Source: Prinia subflava (lineage: Eukaryota; Chordata; Aves; Passeriformes; Cisticolidae). From it: DNA of 64,000 bases. A program made the translations under genes and the position numbers. Positions 23,850 through 37,640 of this stretch are shown here, piece after piece (the first letter of the stretch is position 1; each line of letters starts with the position of its first letter). A model generated the notes under the pieces. It was not told the DNA's origin, searched no databases, and saw only the letters and a program-made list of their open reading frames with translations. The stretch lies in contig NC_086247.1 of NCBI RefSeq assembly GCF_021018805.1, forward strand, positions 141,232,102-141,296,101. The letters are read 5' to 3'.

Positions 23850-26800
23850 ATTTGTCTTTAAATCCCTGAAAGACACAATGTCACCAGATTTCTATGTAGG
23901 CAGACAAAAGAAATTTCCAAGCAAAATGGTGACAAATTTAAGTAATTGAACTTTGCCACCTGCAGAAGTGATCTACTCTTTGTTTGGCACATATATGTGC
24001 ATAAGACAAACCTTTGTTTTACTTGCATGTAGTGGATCAGAGAGCATTCCCAGGCACTTGAGGGCTTGATACACTGAGATGAGCGATGGCCTGGGTGGTG
24101 CTGGGGGTACGTGGGGGTTGTGAGAGCAGCACTGAGCCCTGGGGAGGGGAGGTGTCTGTGCAGCAATGAGAGCAATGCTTTGAATCCACAATCTAATAAA
24201 GGGAAGCAAGCTGGGGTGAACTGCTGTGCAGTGCATAGGAGGGCAGTGCCTAACACACATCATGAGGTACTGAACAGCTGCCTGGGGGAGATAATATTTC
24301 ATGGGGACTTTTGGGAGCACTTTTGTTAGTGACTGGCCTGAGTGGCTGCCCCTGCTCTTACTCCTCTCTCCTTTCAGACTTAAGACACACTTGCATAAGC
24401 TGCTGCTCCAGCCTAGCAGTGGGAGGAAGGCAAAAATCCTAAAAATGGCTGCAATGCAGATGATTTACATTCTCTGGCAAGTCAGGGCACAGGTACTTAT
24501 TTTTGTCCCCATCTTTCTGCTTCTGCCCTCTCTTGCTGTGCTCTGCTCCTCACAGAAGCGACACAGCCCATTCCCCCTGAGCACTGTAAACCACCCCACA
24601 CACCCTGGAGATGTCTCCCAGCACCCTGCTGAGAAAAGCTGTTGTTCTGGCTCAAAATCACAGCTGGCAGCTGTTATTTGACTACATAATTTTCCTCTGC
24701 ATAATGCAACGTTTGAGACCAGTCATTGATTCATACTAAACTTGATTTTATGTGCTTGTGTGATTCCCCCTCTCAAGTGGTAAATTAAGAAGAATGACTG
24801 TTTTAAATTGGTGCTATGTAAAACCCAAACACTAATAAAAAATAACAGTATTCTTGATACTAATAATTCTTTAAAATGTGGTCTTTTTGTCTCATTTGAG
24901 ATGAATATAATGTCCTGGACCATCGAAATTTCTGCATAGTCCCTTTGACTCAGCACTTGTTGCCCTCCACTAAGGAAAAGCAGTGGTAACCCACCAGAGC
25001 ACTCATTTTGTTAAGCTCTTGTAACAACATAAATAGAGCTTGAAATGTATGAGGAAAGAAACTGCCACTTATCAAAATAGCTTGGAGAAAGATAGACATG
25101 GCCATACAATCTTGATGATTATATTTATTAATATGCTCAGCAATATTCCATAATGCTATATTCCTGCAAAAAAATCCTTATTATGAAAGTTAATAAATTA
25201 GGAACCATACAAAATATCCTTGCCCAGACAACTTGAGAAAATAAGAGAAAAATTGTAAACTCATTGACTATTCTAAGGTTTTTGACATACGGTTCTTGGC
25301 ATCACATAAGGAAGCCTCCAGAGAGTTTCAGCTTGAAAATGTGACACTATAATTTTATTTGCATTTTTTTACATGGAATTATAAGTGTGTAAGGTAATTC
25401 AGAGAGAACCTTCCCCCTCCCCAGATAACACTTGCTTTTCCATGGGAATTTGCAGTCTCAGGCCACGAGACACTCACACTCAGAAAATCACACTCATCTT
25501 TAGTTTAACTGCTGTGAGGAGTCATATTGATTTCTGTGGGACCACACACAGTAGGAAAGCTGAGCATGGGAAAAATAATTTGCAGATTCAGACCAAAGAA
25601 TCCAGACTATCTGGGCAGACCCTATAAAACCAGATAGTTCACTGCAGCTAGGGGCCTAAATTGCAAATAAATAAGAGGACAGCTGACATTCTATTCCATA
25701 CTATATTCAAGCCTTCAAAAAAATCTGTCATTGTTCTAAGTGGTCCCAAACTCTCAAAGTATTACAATTTTCTGGGGGGAAAAAAAAATCAGTGTTGGTG
25801 TTTTATTGTTATTATTATGCTTTTAGCTATTAAAATAAGAAATAATAAAACTACACGTTTTTTTGAGATAAGATATTGAAACATTTTATATTATTTGTGA
25901 GAGAATTATATGTTCTTTCAAATTTCCTACCCTACTGTGTGTACTGCACCATATGACCCAATTTACAGGGAAGATGGGTATGAAAGACTAATGAGGGACT
26001 GTCATTAATATTTTCCATGGGGGTGTACACACTATACTGTTAAGCATAATTAGGAGCTTCCTTAGGGCAAGAATATAGATATGGGCATAAAAAGTAGAAG
26101 TTAACTATCATAAACAGAGAACAGAATTTGGGCCATGTTGGCCCAAGCTGGTGCACCCATAGCAGTGCACTCATAGCCAAAGCCCTCGGAGCTACTCAGC
26201 ACAGCTACAACACTTGTAGGTGCAGCACTCTTCAGGTGTCTCTGCACAGTGCAGGCACCTCCAGAAAAACCCACGTCCCTCTTCAAACACAATGTGGGTG
26301 CTTGTAGGCTCATTTTACAAAGGTACCCTATTAAAACCTTGTCATTAAAGTCTAGATCCACATCACCAGCCTGTTTCTTCTAAATCCAAAAACTAACTAC
26401 CATCATAACTGTCTGTGTATCTTTATCAAAACGCCATCTGGTTTTCCTTCTGTTTGGTGTATAGACCTATTTAAAATACTTGCAGCAGTAGTACTTTGGT
26501 CCACATAGCACATCCTTAAATGTATCTTGTTTTTCCTGCTGGTTAGATGTACTTAATCCAGATTCAAATTTCCTACACATTCTTTAGCATCTCTCAGCTG
26601 CAGGGGAATGGCCTGGTTAGAAAATATAGCCCTGGAAAATGGGGTTCATCCAACTCCAGGTGTCCTAATTCTCAGGGAAATGTTCTGTTTGGCAAGTTAG
26701 GGGGTGTTTTTTTTTTTTCTTCAGCCTTTTCCTCTGTTAAATTTCTTGCTTTCCTCTCACTACCCTGAAGAGAAGACTACTTAATTAATGGAAAGAGAAA

Positions 26801-29130
26801 GATCTGAGGAATTGAGAAACATTGTCCCCAGACACCCAAAAGTATCTGCATAGGGAAGCTTGGGCTCAGATTCAATTACCCAAAGAGGAATATGAATGTA
26901 GATCTTTGAAATAAATATCCCAGCCATAACACTATAAGGGAGTTTTTTGGTTTCTACCTTTGCCTTCTTTCTCTCCATTTTTCTCTGAAAGGCTTCCTGG
27001 CTCTGCAAAGTTCATGGCTGTGAAACACCAGTGGAGCCAGGAGCTTTGCTAAGCTTGTTAGCTGAAGCTCAACTCAGAAAATATCCTCTGGCTCAGACTG
27101 GTGGAGCATTTCTCTGCTATGTGCCTGCTGATTTACTGGATGGGGTGTTCATGGTATCCACTGTTCCATGAACTGTACAAAGAATAGCACAAGTTAAGGA
27201 GCTATGTTAGATCTGTAACTTGTAAAACTGGGTCTGACAGGTTTGACTTATCTCCAGCCAAATATAGTTATAGTGGCCAAACAAATGCAGCAGCTGAAGA
27301 GATACAAACTAAGCTGATTGTAATGAGGGGACAGAATGTGGCATTTCCACCTTCAGCATCAAGCTTCTTCTTGGGGATTCTGCAGGTTTTATCCAGCCAA
27401 TGCTTCTGTGCTGCTGAGAGCTGTGGCCTCCAGGGTCATTACCAGCTGGGACAGTGCAGCAGGAACTCTGAGCCTTTGAATAAAATTCTCTTGTGAATCT
27501 TGTCTCAGGAGCCCAAACCTCACTGAAAATCAGTAGCATTGACTCCTAAATATATCAGAGATTATTTAAAACATCCTTAAGTCATGAGATGTGAGATTCT
27601 GTAAGGATTTGATGGGTGTTTTAATGTCTGCTGTAGAATGAGGGCTGAAGCAGATGTAAAAAGTGGGACAGTAATGCATGAGACAATTTTAGAAGAGTTT
27701 CGAAGCAGCTGAAGGAGCCTGTGGTTTTATGCATCTACTATTTCTATTTTACCATCAGGAAACTTCTGTGTCACCTTCCCAAGTAGATTTGTTTGATTCA
27801 ACTCCAGTGGCAATCATCTTGATTTTGATCTGTCCAACGTTTGCTTTTTCAACACTACTAGTGTTCCTTTTTCCTTTGAGAAAAAAACATTCTTTAATAA
27901 TTAGAAGCTCACTGTTGTGGAAAAGCAATTCAAAGTAGCTATTTTTCTCAGATGGCACAAATACTCCTTTAAAAAAATGATGAATCTTTTCTTTCACAAT
28001 TGCTCCTTTAATAAACTATTTGTTTAAACCATATATTTCTCCTCCTCAGTGGTGAAGCTTGTTCCTTATTTAAAACAGGATGACAGGGCTCTTCCACTGT
28101 TTAGAAAGGCACTGAAGCTGGTACTCCAGAACAGAGCCACCCATTCTTCTGCTGGGAGCTAATTGATTAGCCTTAGAGCTACAGATCTGTACCCAGGGAC
28201 TCAAATAAGAGGACTCCGTTTTCCTTTTGAATGACTTATTTCCCCAGGCTATCTACATTAGACATGTCCAGGTGGTCTCAAATTATTTACAACTGCAGGA
28301 ACCTCTGTGGTCACAGGATTATCTGCATGGGGAGGCACATTTGAAAGTCAGTATTTCCTTCTTAGAAAACAGGACAGTCTTTGTTAGTACATATTCTCAT
28401 TGGAAATACTTTTAAACTAAGCTAAGAGAACCTAAATACATATGGCTCTCTTTGCAGTCATTTAAGAGTAGTGATTTCCTCTAAGAGAAGATAATTTATA
28501 AGAAAAAAATGGTGGGAAAGAACTTGGATGTACTACATATTTTATTAAATTTTTTATGATGTGCATATATCCAGTAAAGAGATGAATTTAATGCTATATC
28601 TTCTGATCAGTCTACTCATTAATTATCAATTCAGGTGTTGAACTTAATTGTTCACAAAGAAACATAGAAGAAAATATGTAAAAGAACTGTAAGTAGGTGC
28701 CTATTCTGTGGAGTATCCCTTCTCCAACATAGCTGATGACATTGAGGGCCCAGCTTGCCTTCTGTTCCTGTTTGTTTGTTTTGGGTTTTTTTGGTTTTGT
28801 GTTTGTTCTTTGACTTGATTGTCACAACTCAAGCAGAGTTTTAGCTCATAGCAGTCACCATAATTGACTTTTTCAGTTTTAGTGATTATTTCTTTCCAGA
28901 GTATCTGAAGGGTTATTCTTAGGTCTAAGGCTGCTGGCATCTGCTCAGCCTGGCAGCCAGATGATTGTTGTAAGAGGAAATCTGACAGTCTGCACATATC
29001 TCCTGTAGTGCTAGTGCCAAGACAGCCACTATTTTAAATACCTATAGAATCGTGCATATATACATTTATAAAATGTGGTAGTCAGGTTATGGACTTGCTT
29101 CAGTTTTTAATTTCACAGTTTGTTTTCCTT
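23850..29130. other. Unique non-coding DNA
   Basis: No gene, RNA or transposon recognised. A GC-richer block at about 24060-24330 has overlapping open frames on both strands (to 132 residues) without a recognisable domain. Runs of A or T are short. Nothing else is supported. Confidence 0.5.
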
Positions 29131-29285
29131 GAATCATAGAATGATATAAATTAGAGACGGAAAAGTTGTATTAGGTCATTTAGTCTATCCCACTGCCAAA
29201 GCAGGATTGCTCCCTGCAGTATATTTTCCAGAGTTTTATCCAGTACTTTTCCATTCCCTGGGTTGGGCTTACACTTCAGCCTTTT
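29131..29285 (-). mobile_element. Old CR1 LINE 3' fragment
   Basis: The left edge GAATCATAGAATGATA is a decayed reverse-complement CR1 terminus. Further right, TAGTCTATCCCACTGCCAAAG, CAGGATTGCTCCCTGCAGTA and TTATCCAG match the conserved layout of the reverse-strand CR1 3' region. It is more diverged and shorter than the copy at 15.07 kb, so probably an older subfamily. It is inactive and its right boundary is approximate. Confidence 0.8.
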
Positions 29286-30624
29286 TTTCAGTTAAGCTTA
29301 TGTTTTGACATTTTGAGTACTTTTCTCTAGAATTCATTGAATTCTGTTACCACCCTGTGGCCATAACAACAGCTATGATGCCTGTTGCTGCTTTTCAATT
29401 GTTACAAGCTAGCTAAAGTTATTAACCCATGACTGTGTTGGAAATAAGCCCCTCTATCACATAACCAGGACTGACATTGTAAATTTGTACTTCAATGAGT
29501 GAAGCTGTGGATTAGATCTGTGAATTGGTAACAACACATATGCCACTTTGCTGTTTTCTTCTAGCTGTCATAAGTTCTTCCTCTTTCTTGACTATGAGTC
29601 ATAAACAAGGTGTATATTTCCTTGGGTCTCTCTTTAAATGATTAAAATTTCTCAGTCATTCACACCCTTCCAAAATAGCACTTCATTAATATCAACCAAA
29701 TATCTTTCTAAGAGTAGGCAAAGTTTTTGTGTCTGCACATATACCAAGCACGTGGAAACCTTTTTCTTGGTGGCAATAATAAATAGAAAACGTAGTCAGG
29801 AGAGGTCATATGATGATAGGACCACCAATACAAAGAAGTCTGTGCTCAGTAAAAGGCAGGGGTCAGTGCCACATGCCAGCTCCATGCTTGGCATCCCTTG
29901 TGAGTGAGGCTTAGGCTGTGCTGGTGCTGCATTAGCTGTGTCTCATGGAGCCCAGGAATCCTGGTGGCACTTATCCCTGAGGATGCTCAGCATGTGTCCT
30001 GGAGTAGGACAGACAGCTGGGTCCACAGGAGCTCTGAGCAGCCAGGGACATCACCACCACTGCCAGCAGGCTTGGTATTTCCTTCTTGGTGCCAGCAAAG
30101 TGCAACAGCTCTGTCCCAAGACAGAAACAGAGAGACAGAGGTGTCTGCAGACTGAGGCACACGTGTGCTCCCTCTGGTCTCCTGTTTGGCTGTGCAGGAA
30201 AAGTCTGCAGAGATCTGTTAATTCAGGTCAGAATGAGAGTGCAACTGCACTGCTTTGCAGTTCTTTAGCCTTTTTGACAAAGACTTTTGGATATAATATT
30301 CCTCTACAGTGTTTGCCAGCAGAAATAAGCATTAAAAATTTTTATATGTAGCAGACTTATAGTAACTAACCTCCCTGTTAATGAGATGTTAACTTGCACT
30401 GGTTTTAAAATGTGGTGGTTTCTGAACAGACAGGCTCTGTGGGATTCAATTACAGTGAGTTAATCTTTTCCCACTGAAATGGTGGCCCTGCATGCTCCTC
30501 ATTTTGAGCTTTCTTGTTGCATCTCCATCTCTAACAAATCCCACTTATGCATTAGTTAATGGTTAAAAAATGCTTTGAGGATGTAAAGGAGTAGGAAGCA
30601 GAGTATTGTCATTAATACACAGAA
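29286..30624. other. Unique non-coding DNA
   Basis: No gene recognised. The block at about 29830-30250 is GC-richer and has several overlapping open frames (for example 29938-30351 on the plus strand, 137 residues). The peptides are Cys/Ser/Gln-rich, have no known domain and start at non-standard positions. Confidence 0.45.
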
Positions 30625-30690
30625 TTGCTAGTCAGGAGACCTGTGTTCCCTCCCAGCTGCATTGCTGATTTCCTGTAGCTGTGTGTGAAG
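30625..30690 (+). mobile_element. Possible MIR-like ancient SINE fragment
   Basis: The order CTAGTCAGGAGACCTGTGTT, then CCCAGCTGCATTGCTGATTT and GTAGCTGTGTG, follows the order of the MIR SINE core (a CAGGAGACCTGGGTTC-like word, a CCCAGCTCTGCCACTGA-like word, then GCTGTGTGACC). Only about 65 bases align by eye and the tRNA-related head is not recognisable. Chance similarity cannot be excluded. MIR-type SINEs predate the split of birds and mammals, so an ancient relic is plausible. Confidence 0.45.
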
Positions 30691-33600
30691 ATGTTGTCAT
30701 GCCAATAAAGTCCAGCTGAACTATGCATGACCTGACGATGTCAGCTACAGCCAACCAAAGTATTCAGAACTGCTTGCTAAAGTTTTAGGCACCTTTGTTT
30801 AGTAGAATAATCTGAAAATTTTGCCTTACCTTCCTGTTACACTTTTCTGATAAAATTTTCTCCTGATTTATGGCACCAGAATTGGCATAAAAATTGAGTT
30901 TCTATTTGCCTCTTTTTCTTGATTTTTGAAATGAGAGTGATGAATGTTTTGCTGTCTTATCAGGGTTAAAACCCAGTTTGTCTTAATTCTTTCATGTCTT
31001 TGAAATAAAAAAGTGCTGGGAAATCACAAAGCAGATTGTAAAATGCTATTTTTCCCTTCTCACTTTGTCTCTGGCACACATTCTGTGCATTCATGAAGAT
31101 GAAACCCACCTCTGTAATACATGGTGGCTCTGCTTGTTTAGCACATTTCCTGGCTTGGGTTGGAAAAACAACTTGTGAATAGGGTTAGACCTTCACCCAC
31201 TGCCATTTCTTTGGCAGGTGACAACATAGGAGATCATTTTGCACAGCTCTAATCACTGTTAAATCCTTCACAGATACCAATCTAGAGAGTCAGGACAGAG
31301 CCTATTTGACTCAAAATTGTGCAAAGGAGACTACTGGTAAACCTACCAACCCTCTCAGTTAAGCCCCTCAAATCCTGTGCCAGGAAATTTACAGAGGAGA
31401 TTAATTTTGATTTATTTCATTTCTCTGACCCTACTATGTATAATTCCTTCATAAGAATCTCATCACTTCTCTTTGTGTTTTCTGGGGTAAAAGTGAAGGA
31501 GCCTGAAGGGTTCATGTCAGCCTCAACATGACTTAACTGAACTGTCTTAATCTGTGGACCAATTTGCTCTACAGGCCCCTAAGGAAGGAACTTGTTGATT
31601 TTGGCAGTGTTTACCTTTCCTACAAACAAATCCATCGTTTTCCAGACCGGCTGGCTCTTAAAAATCACTTGAGAGCTGAGGAAAAAAAAACCTGCCCCAG
31701 GCTGCATCAGTATTCTTTTTCTTATGTTTGGGGAAATCTTTTGTGCTCTCCACAGATGCTTGAGGATAATCCATAGAGTCAAGATTATTCACAGAGTCAA
31801 TAGAAATGCCTGTAAAGTTCTCTGAGTTTAGTTTCCCTCAGTGGGGGGAGTGAAAGCCCCTGTCAAAATAAAAAGGAGGAAAAAAAGAGAAGATTCTTGA
31901 CTGAGTTAGCTGTGTTCTCAACTGCAGTTGTGGAGAGGAAATGAAAGGGATGACTTGAACCTGCTTGTCTTTCACTTTTGGGAACAACATGCCATATTTT
32001 TTTGTTTTGTTGGGTTTTTTGTTTTGTTTTTCATAAATTCCATACCAATAATTTTTACTGTGACTGATAAATATCTGCTTTTAGATATTATATATCAGGA
32101 ATCAAATTCCTTGTTTCCAACCTAAACTTGGCATGTTCAAGTTCTTAATTATTCACACATATATCACATGAAGTGATGAGAGCCATGTGAAATATTGCAG
32201 AGCCACATTATTCACCTCTGCCTGCCTGAATTGCACTTTCTCACTAGTTTGTCTCCACCAGAACCAATCACTTAGCAATCAGATATTTAGTATCTTTTTA
32301 CATGCACTATTATTTAAAAAAAAACCCCAACTCCCAATTTTTTAAGAAAAACTTTTTCATCTACTTCCACTGCCTTGAGGTTCTGGCGTTCTTCTAGTGT
32401 GTGTGTGTGTGAGCTCTAATCCATCCCTGTAAAGAAAATGAACCCCACCTCTCATGTGAAGACAGCAATCAGTAGACTTTGAGAAATATTTTTTGCTTCC
32501 TTTACAATTCTGAAAAACTTATCGAGTTTCTTCAAAGTAAAAAAAAATGTTTAGAAAGGGATAGTAGCCTCTGCAGCTCCAGGCTGCTCCTCACTGAGCT
32601 GGCTGTTTTGGGTCCTGTTTTGAGGTTCTAGCCCTTTAAGGAATTTTGGCACCTAAATCAGGTTCTGTGATGGAAACCAGTCATCTAAAATATCTGAGAC
32701 TTTAACTCTGTCATTGTATATAGCCCCAAATCATTAAATTGAAGCTATTAAGTCACGTTTAGAGGTTACTAGCACTTATTAGCTAAAGTTTTATTATCCC
32801 TTCAACATCTATATCGTTAGACTCAATGAACCTAAGGACCTAATTTTACATTTTCTAGTGCACAGGCTGCATTTTACTACCTTTTGTCTGATAATACCTC
32901 TCACTGAGGGGCATCATCCTTTACTAATTACTCCTGTCCACACTGCAGCAGGCCCACTTTGGCCTCCCCAGTGCTCTGTTTGGTGCACACTGCTTGCTGG
33001 AAGCACACAAGTGCTAGCCCACCAGGGTGAAGGATGGGTGTCACTTGCCACAGGCAAGGTCCCACCAGTTGGGGTCTGTCAGCACTTGGAGAGACCTGAC
33101 CTCCCTTCCTGCAGTTTTACCCTCTGATGTGTTCACAGGCAGCAGCCACAGCCCCTCTCTGCAGTGATTTCTGCTGACTTAATTGTTCTTATGTTTAGGG
33201 GTTCTCTCTGCTGTTCTTTCAATGCTTTATAATGTCAGTGAAAATAACACATTGGACACAAACTGAGTGTTTGCTTGTTTATATAAATTCTCCATGTTCC
33301 TCAAAGAGCTGAATTTTATTTAGATGTAAGAAATTAGGTAGACCTCAACCACAATATAGAAGATGTGGGAAAAAGTAGATGGAAGACAGTGGTTCAAAAT
33401 CTACTGCTTCAAAATCTTTGTTGGGCTAATTTTATTAATTTTGGCTGATACAGGTTAGTGTGATCATGACAGTGTGATCAGTCATTTCAGTCAGAAGGGG
33501 GCTGAGAGCCATTGTGGTGTGGAATTGGAGACAGTAGCCTCTCTGATCAGCAGTCTTCTCATGAGAAGATTTTAATCACCTGCTTCCCTTTCTTTTCCTC

Positions 33601-36600
33601 TTCAGTCTGCTGTGTTTTCTCCCATCTCTCACATATCTCTGTCAGCTGAGACTATATTCTGCTATACATCAGATGGTTTCACCAGACTATCTTTTTTTAT
33701 ACTCCATAGTTCAGATTTTCTGTTTACCATTCTCCCCGCTGAAAACTGCTACTCTGTTTTAGACCTGTTCTCCAAAGGCTGATCTCCTTCTCTATTTTTG
33801 GGATTAGTGCTATTTGGCATATCCTCGACATCAGGCTGAATCACCACCACCACCCATCACAAGCAAACAAGTATTCCACTCACCAGCAATCCCTAGGCAG
33901 TGTCAGTCCCCTGTAGCCACAGTCAAATTGCACAGAAGTCCCCAGGAGGAATGACAGGTCATTATGATTATTTTGAAAGGAGTGGTTTTAAATATTTCCC
34001 TAAAGAGGTACTACCCCTCCTGATGCAGGCCAACATGCTGCTCCAGTCACAGCTCAGCTGCTTTCAGACATTGAAGTCTCTGTCTCCAGAGCTTTGTCAT
34101 ACCCAGCTCCCCTGTTGCCCCTATTTTCACAGACGTTTGCTCTGTAAAGAGCTGGTTCTGTAAATGGCACCACCGCTTATAAGTGTGGTCAAGCTGAGCC
34201 AGATCATTTTGGCAGGTGAGGAAGTGGCTGCACAGGGAGGTTTGGCTTCACTCAGTGTGTTGGGGAAGAGCAGCAGGAGCTGCAGGAACCTCTCTGGGTG
34301 ACTTAGCTGCAGACTGAACCCACATCCACGTGCAGCACCCACCACCAGTGACCACAGTGGAGCCTCCAGGGCCCTGTGCCCTCACGGGACATGGACCTGG
34401 AGGATGTGGGACATGGACTGTGCCTGTGCCTACCCAGGAATAAAGGAAAACAGCTACACCTGAGTGTGCCTGCTCTCCCAAACCAGCTGCAGGCTGTGTG
34501 CTCCGAGGGCTGCAGCCTTTGGCAGGTGTCTCTGCAGAGACACTGGCGGCTCTTGAATAGGGCTCCCATGTAGACAGCTATTAGCAACTGCACAGAAAAC
34601 ATTTTTAAAAGTCAGGTATGAGATAATTCTGGAAGACTTTAGTAACTGAGAAGAAAAATATACCACTTGAATACACAAGGAAAAAAATTGGCAAATGAAG
34701 GCTAAATTAATTTCAGAAAATGTCTAGTCAAAGGCACAGACCATTAGCAATGTCCATGCACAGCCTGTCATAACTTGTTTTCATCTCTGCCTAGTTTTTG
34801 TTTTTCCTGTAGGAAAAACTGCCTTCAGGACCCAGTGTGCTTAAAATTTTCCACAATTCAGTGGTCTACAATTTCAAATCTTCACTTGTATTTTCAAAAA
34901 TTTGGAATGAATTTTTTAGAGGTAGTGACACAAACCAGTAATGAGATGTTTAGCAGTTAGATAAAAAATTCCATTTGGCATAAGTAAGGCTTATATTTGT
35001 CCCCAATTTATTAAATCAAGTATCTACTACAATTATGAAGCAAGATATTTTCCTAATATTTAGACGTACCATCTTCCATGATACTTTTAATTTGTGTCAG
35101 CAATCAACTTAAAATATTTAGCAAAGGCAAGTGCAGTCTGCTTCTAGGTATTTCATGAATAAAATACCTGTTTGATATAAAATTAATTTTTCATTTTACC
35201 AAATAAAGATATCAAATTTTTGGACCAACCCCCAAAAATTAATTAGGACACTGAATTATCAGGGTCAAAAAAATGTTGCAAATATATCCATGAATATAAG
35301 GCTTTTATATACGTTTTCAGGTTTATATTTAAGTATCCTTTCAGATTTCAATAAAGTGACTGAAATGTAAGGGCTGAGCATAAGTTTTTGAGAGCCATTT
35401 CATTTCTGAATGCTTAGTTTATAGCCTTTGATCAGAGATGTGGAAAACAAAATGCTGACTGTTGCACAGCCTAGCATCTGCATCTAGGCTCTTCCAAAAA
35501 AATCCTGGTTATAGTGCTGAGGATGTGCAATACTTGGACTCTATGCCTAAAACAGGACTGTGAGCAGGAACTCTTAATTTAGTCACAAAGAAACACTAAT
35601 GAGTGTTTTACATACCAGTGCTCCCTCCCCCTGAATTTTAGTATTTTTGCTGAGAAGCATGAAATATTGTTGTCACTCATGTGAGCAATTCACAGCAAGG
35701 AAGCTTCTCCTGCGTGCCAGCATCTGTAAATTCTCTTCTGAAAGTGCAACAAGGATCATGCTTTTTCTTTCTAATAACAGCATAGAGGATGTGGAGGGAG
35801 CAATTTAGCCATTAGTCCTGCAGTTAAACTGCAGGAGGCTCACTCTCTTCTCATATTTCAGCTCACTGGGGGCCAGTAAATGGAGACCCCATTTCCCCAG
35901 GGTGGCAGAGATCTCAGAGAGTGGTAAATGGTCTCTGTTGCCTTCTGGGAAAGGGAGTGCCCATTCTCCAGGCAGTTGGAAAGTTCACTTTGGAGAAGGA
36001 ATGGGTCTGTCCAGTCCCTTCACCATGGGCTGCTTCTCTATTTTATCCTGCAGTTTCATCCAGCCTTCAGAACTCATCAACCATTACTTTTGCAAGCTGA
36101 GTGCTCTAACAACAGGCTTAGTGTCATCTTGCTCTGTGTCTTTCTCCTTCACTAGAAGATCTTTATTACTTTTATAGAAAATGGAAAATCTTTGGTGGGA
36201 GAGGTTTAATTGTGCTCTTCTCTACCTGGATAGCTTTAAAGTTAGGAGAGCATGTAGAAAAGAGATTACGTAGAGCTCAGTATCCTCAGTTTTTCCATAA
36301 ACTCTTACCCTCAAAATAATGAATAGTAGAGGTGGGTATAAGCTTCTACTCTGCTCATGTTTAAAACAAAATGAAGAATATTTGTGGAATTGTTTTCAAA
36401 ATCTGCCCTTTTGTCTTTTAGGTCCTGTGAAGAGGAGGTCCTCATTTGTGGATTTACAGCTTGGTGAGACTCAGACGTTTTCTTTGGCTTAGAGACATTA
36501 CAGAGTTTATGCACATAATGATACAGAATTTGAGACATCTGGGGAATTTTTATGGTAAATGTCTGCATGTGTCCTGATTTAAATACTACAAATATCTAGG

Positions 36601-36830
36601 ACTTGTGACAACTTCAGTGTTGGACACAGTATTTAGGATTTCACAGAAGCCCTGCTCCAACCCCTTATTTCAATCCCAGTCACAGAGTGAATGAGATCTC
36701 AAACAGGATGTGAGGTATTTTCTGCAGTATGCACCCCTTCCTTAGGGCCAGAATTCTTGAGCTGTGACTGATTTGTGTTAAAATATATAATGTTTAGCAT
36801 TAATTTTAGTCTGTTTTTATTTAATCTGTT
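30691..36830. other. Unique non-coding DNA
   Basis: No gene recognised. The region has a (GT)7 microsatellite at 32397-32410 and an A run near 32312-32320. The GC-richer block at 34190-34560 has six overlapping open frames on both strands and no recognisable product, as expected for low stop density without coding. The stretch at about 32640-32830 has a vague look of a very old interspersed repeat, but I could not assign it. Confidence 0.45.
32397..32410. repeat. (GT)7 microsatellite
   Basis: Seven perfect GT units following CTTCTA. Short dinucleotide repeat. Confidence 0.9.
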
Positions 36831-36984
36831 TAATGAATGGTGAGCTGGCCTTCCACAATGGTTCCCATAGCACACAGATGGACACCATTCTAATGAGCCT
36901 CCTGGCTCAGAAGCCAGGAGGAGCAAGTACAAAAAACCAAAAACAAAACAACAACAAAAAACACACCCAAAACAAACAAACAAA
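36831..36984 (+). repeat. Two adjacent hairpins followed by A/C-rich tail
   Basis: GAATGGTG (36835-36842) pairs with CACCATTC (36883-36890). Immediately after, CCTCCTGGCT (36898-36907) pairs perfectly over ten bases with AGCCAGGAGG (36912-36921) across a four-base loop. Eight bases later a pure A/C tract begins (36929-36984). Small structured units ending in an A-rich tail recall retroposed small RNAs or SINEs, but no box motifs, promoter or known family were identified. The tail could equally be an ordinary simple repeat. Confidence 0.4.
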
Positions 36985-37640
36985 GAAAAAGCCAACAAAT
37001 CAGCTGTAAGATTGTGAGATTTTGAAAGGGGGTGGGCGGTGAGAGACAGCACTAGGCTACACATCTATGGTCATTCATTGGTGGACCCATGAAGCTGTTT
37101 TGGTTTGGTTTTTTTTTTTGGTAAGATGAACAAATAGACATGTAAACCAGGCACTGAGCCTAGGTTCTTATGCTCTTCTCAGCCACACTTACAATCTTGG
37201 GCATAATATTGCAGTACCTGTTTGTTTTGCAGCTGGTTTGTGTTTGACTGTCTGTCTGTCTGTGATTTGTAAGACAGATGCAAGATTGTTAGCAAAAGAT
37301 CATACACGCTCTGACCATGCTCACAGAAGAATAAATGAGGAGATATCAACAAAGCCAGATATAAAAAAGGAGCTTGCTCAGGGCAGGTCACAGCTTTTGT
37401 GCTGTAATCTTTCCTTCTGGCTCCATCACTTCTATTTGAAGAGTTGCTTATGCCAGCATATTTGGTCTATACATAAATCCTAGGGAGAATGGTTAATTCA
37501 AGCCTATTGCCAGGTGCAGTGTTTTTTATTAGTGAGCCTTGTAAGATTTGATTGTTTTCTTAAAATATCATATATAGAGTAATGTGGCTGAGTGAAAATC
37601 ACTGTGTTTGCTTTTAAAAGATTTGAAGTTTCCAAGGCCT
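36985..37640. other. Unique non-coding DNA
   Basis: No gene or transposon recognised. A TTTGGTTTGG-type T/G run occurs at about 37098-37121. Confidence 0.5.

Noticed and set aside
29904..30351. Cluster of overlapping frames on both strands
   Set aside because: GC-richer patch with low stop density. Peptides lack domains and several start at non-ATG codons.
32640..32830. Possible ancient LTR relic
   Set aside because: Only a vague resemblance in texture. No terminal TG/CA pair, no target-site duplication and no second LTR seen.
34127..34678. Six overlapping open frames suggesting a gene
   Set aside because: Mutually overlapping in opposite orientations. Composition effect with no recognised product.
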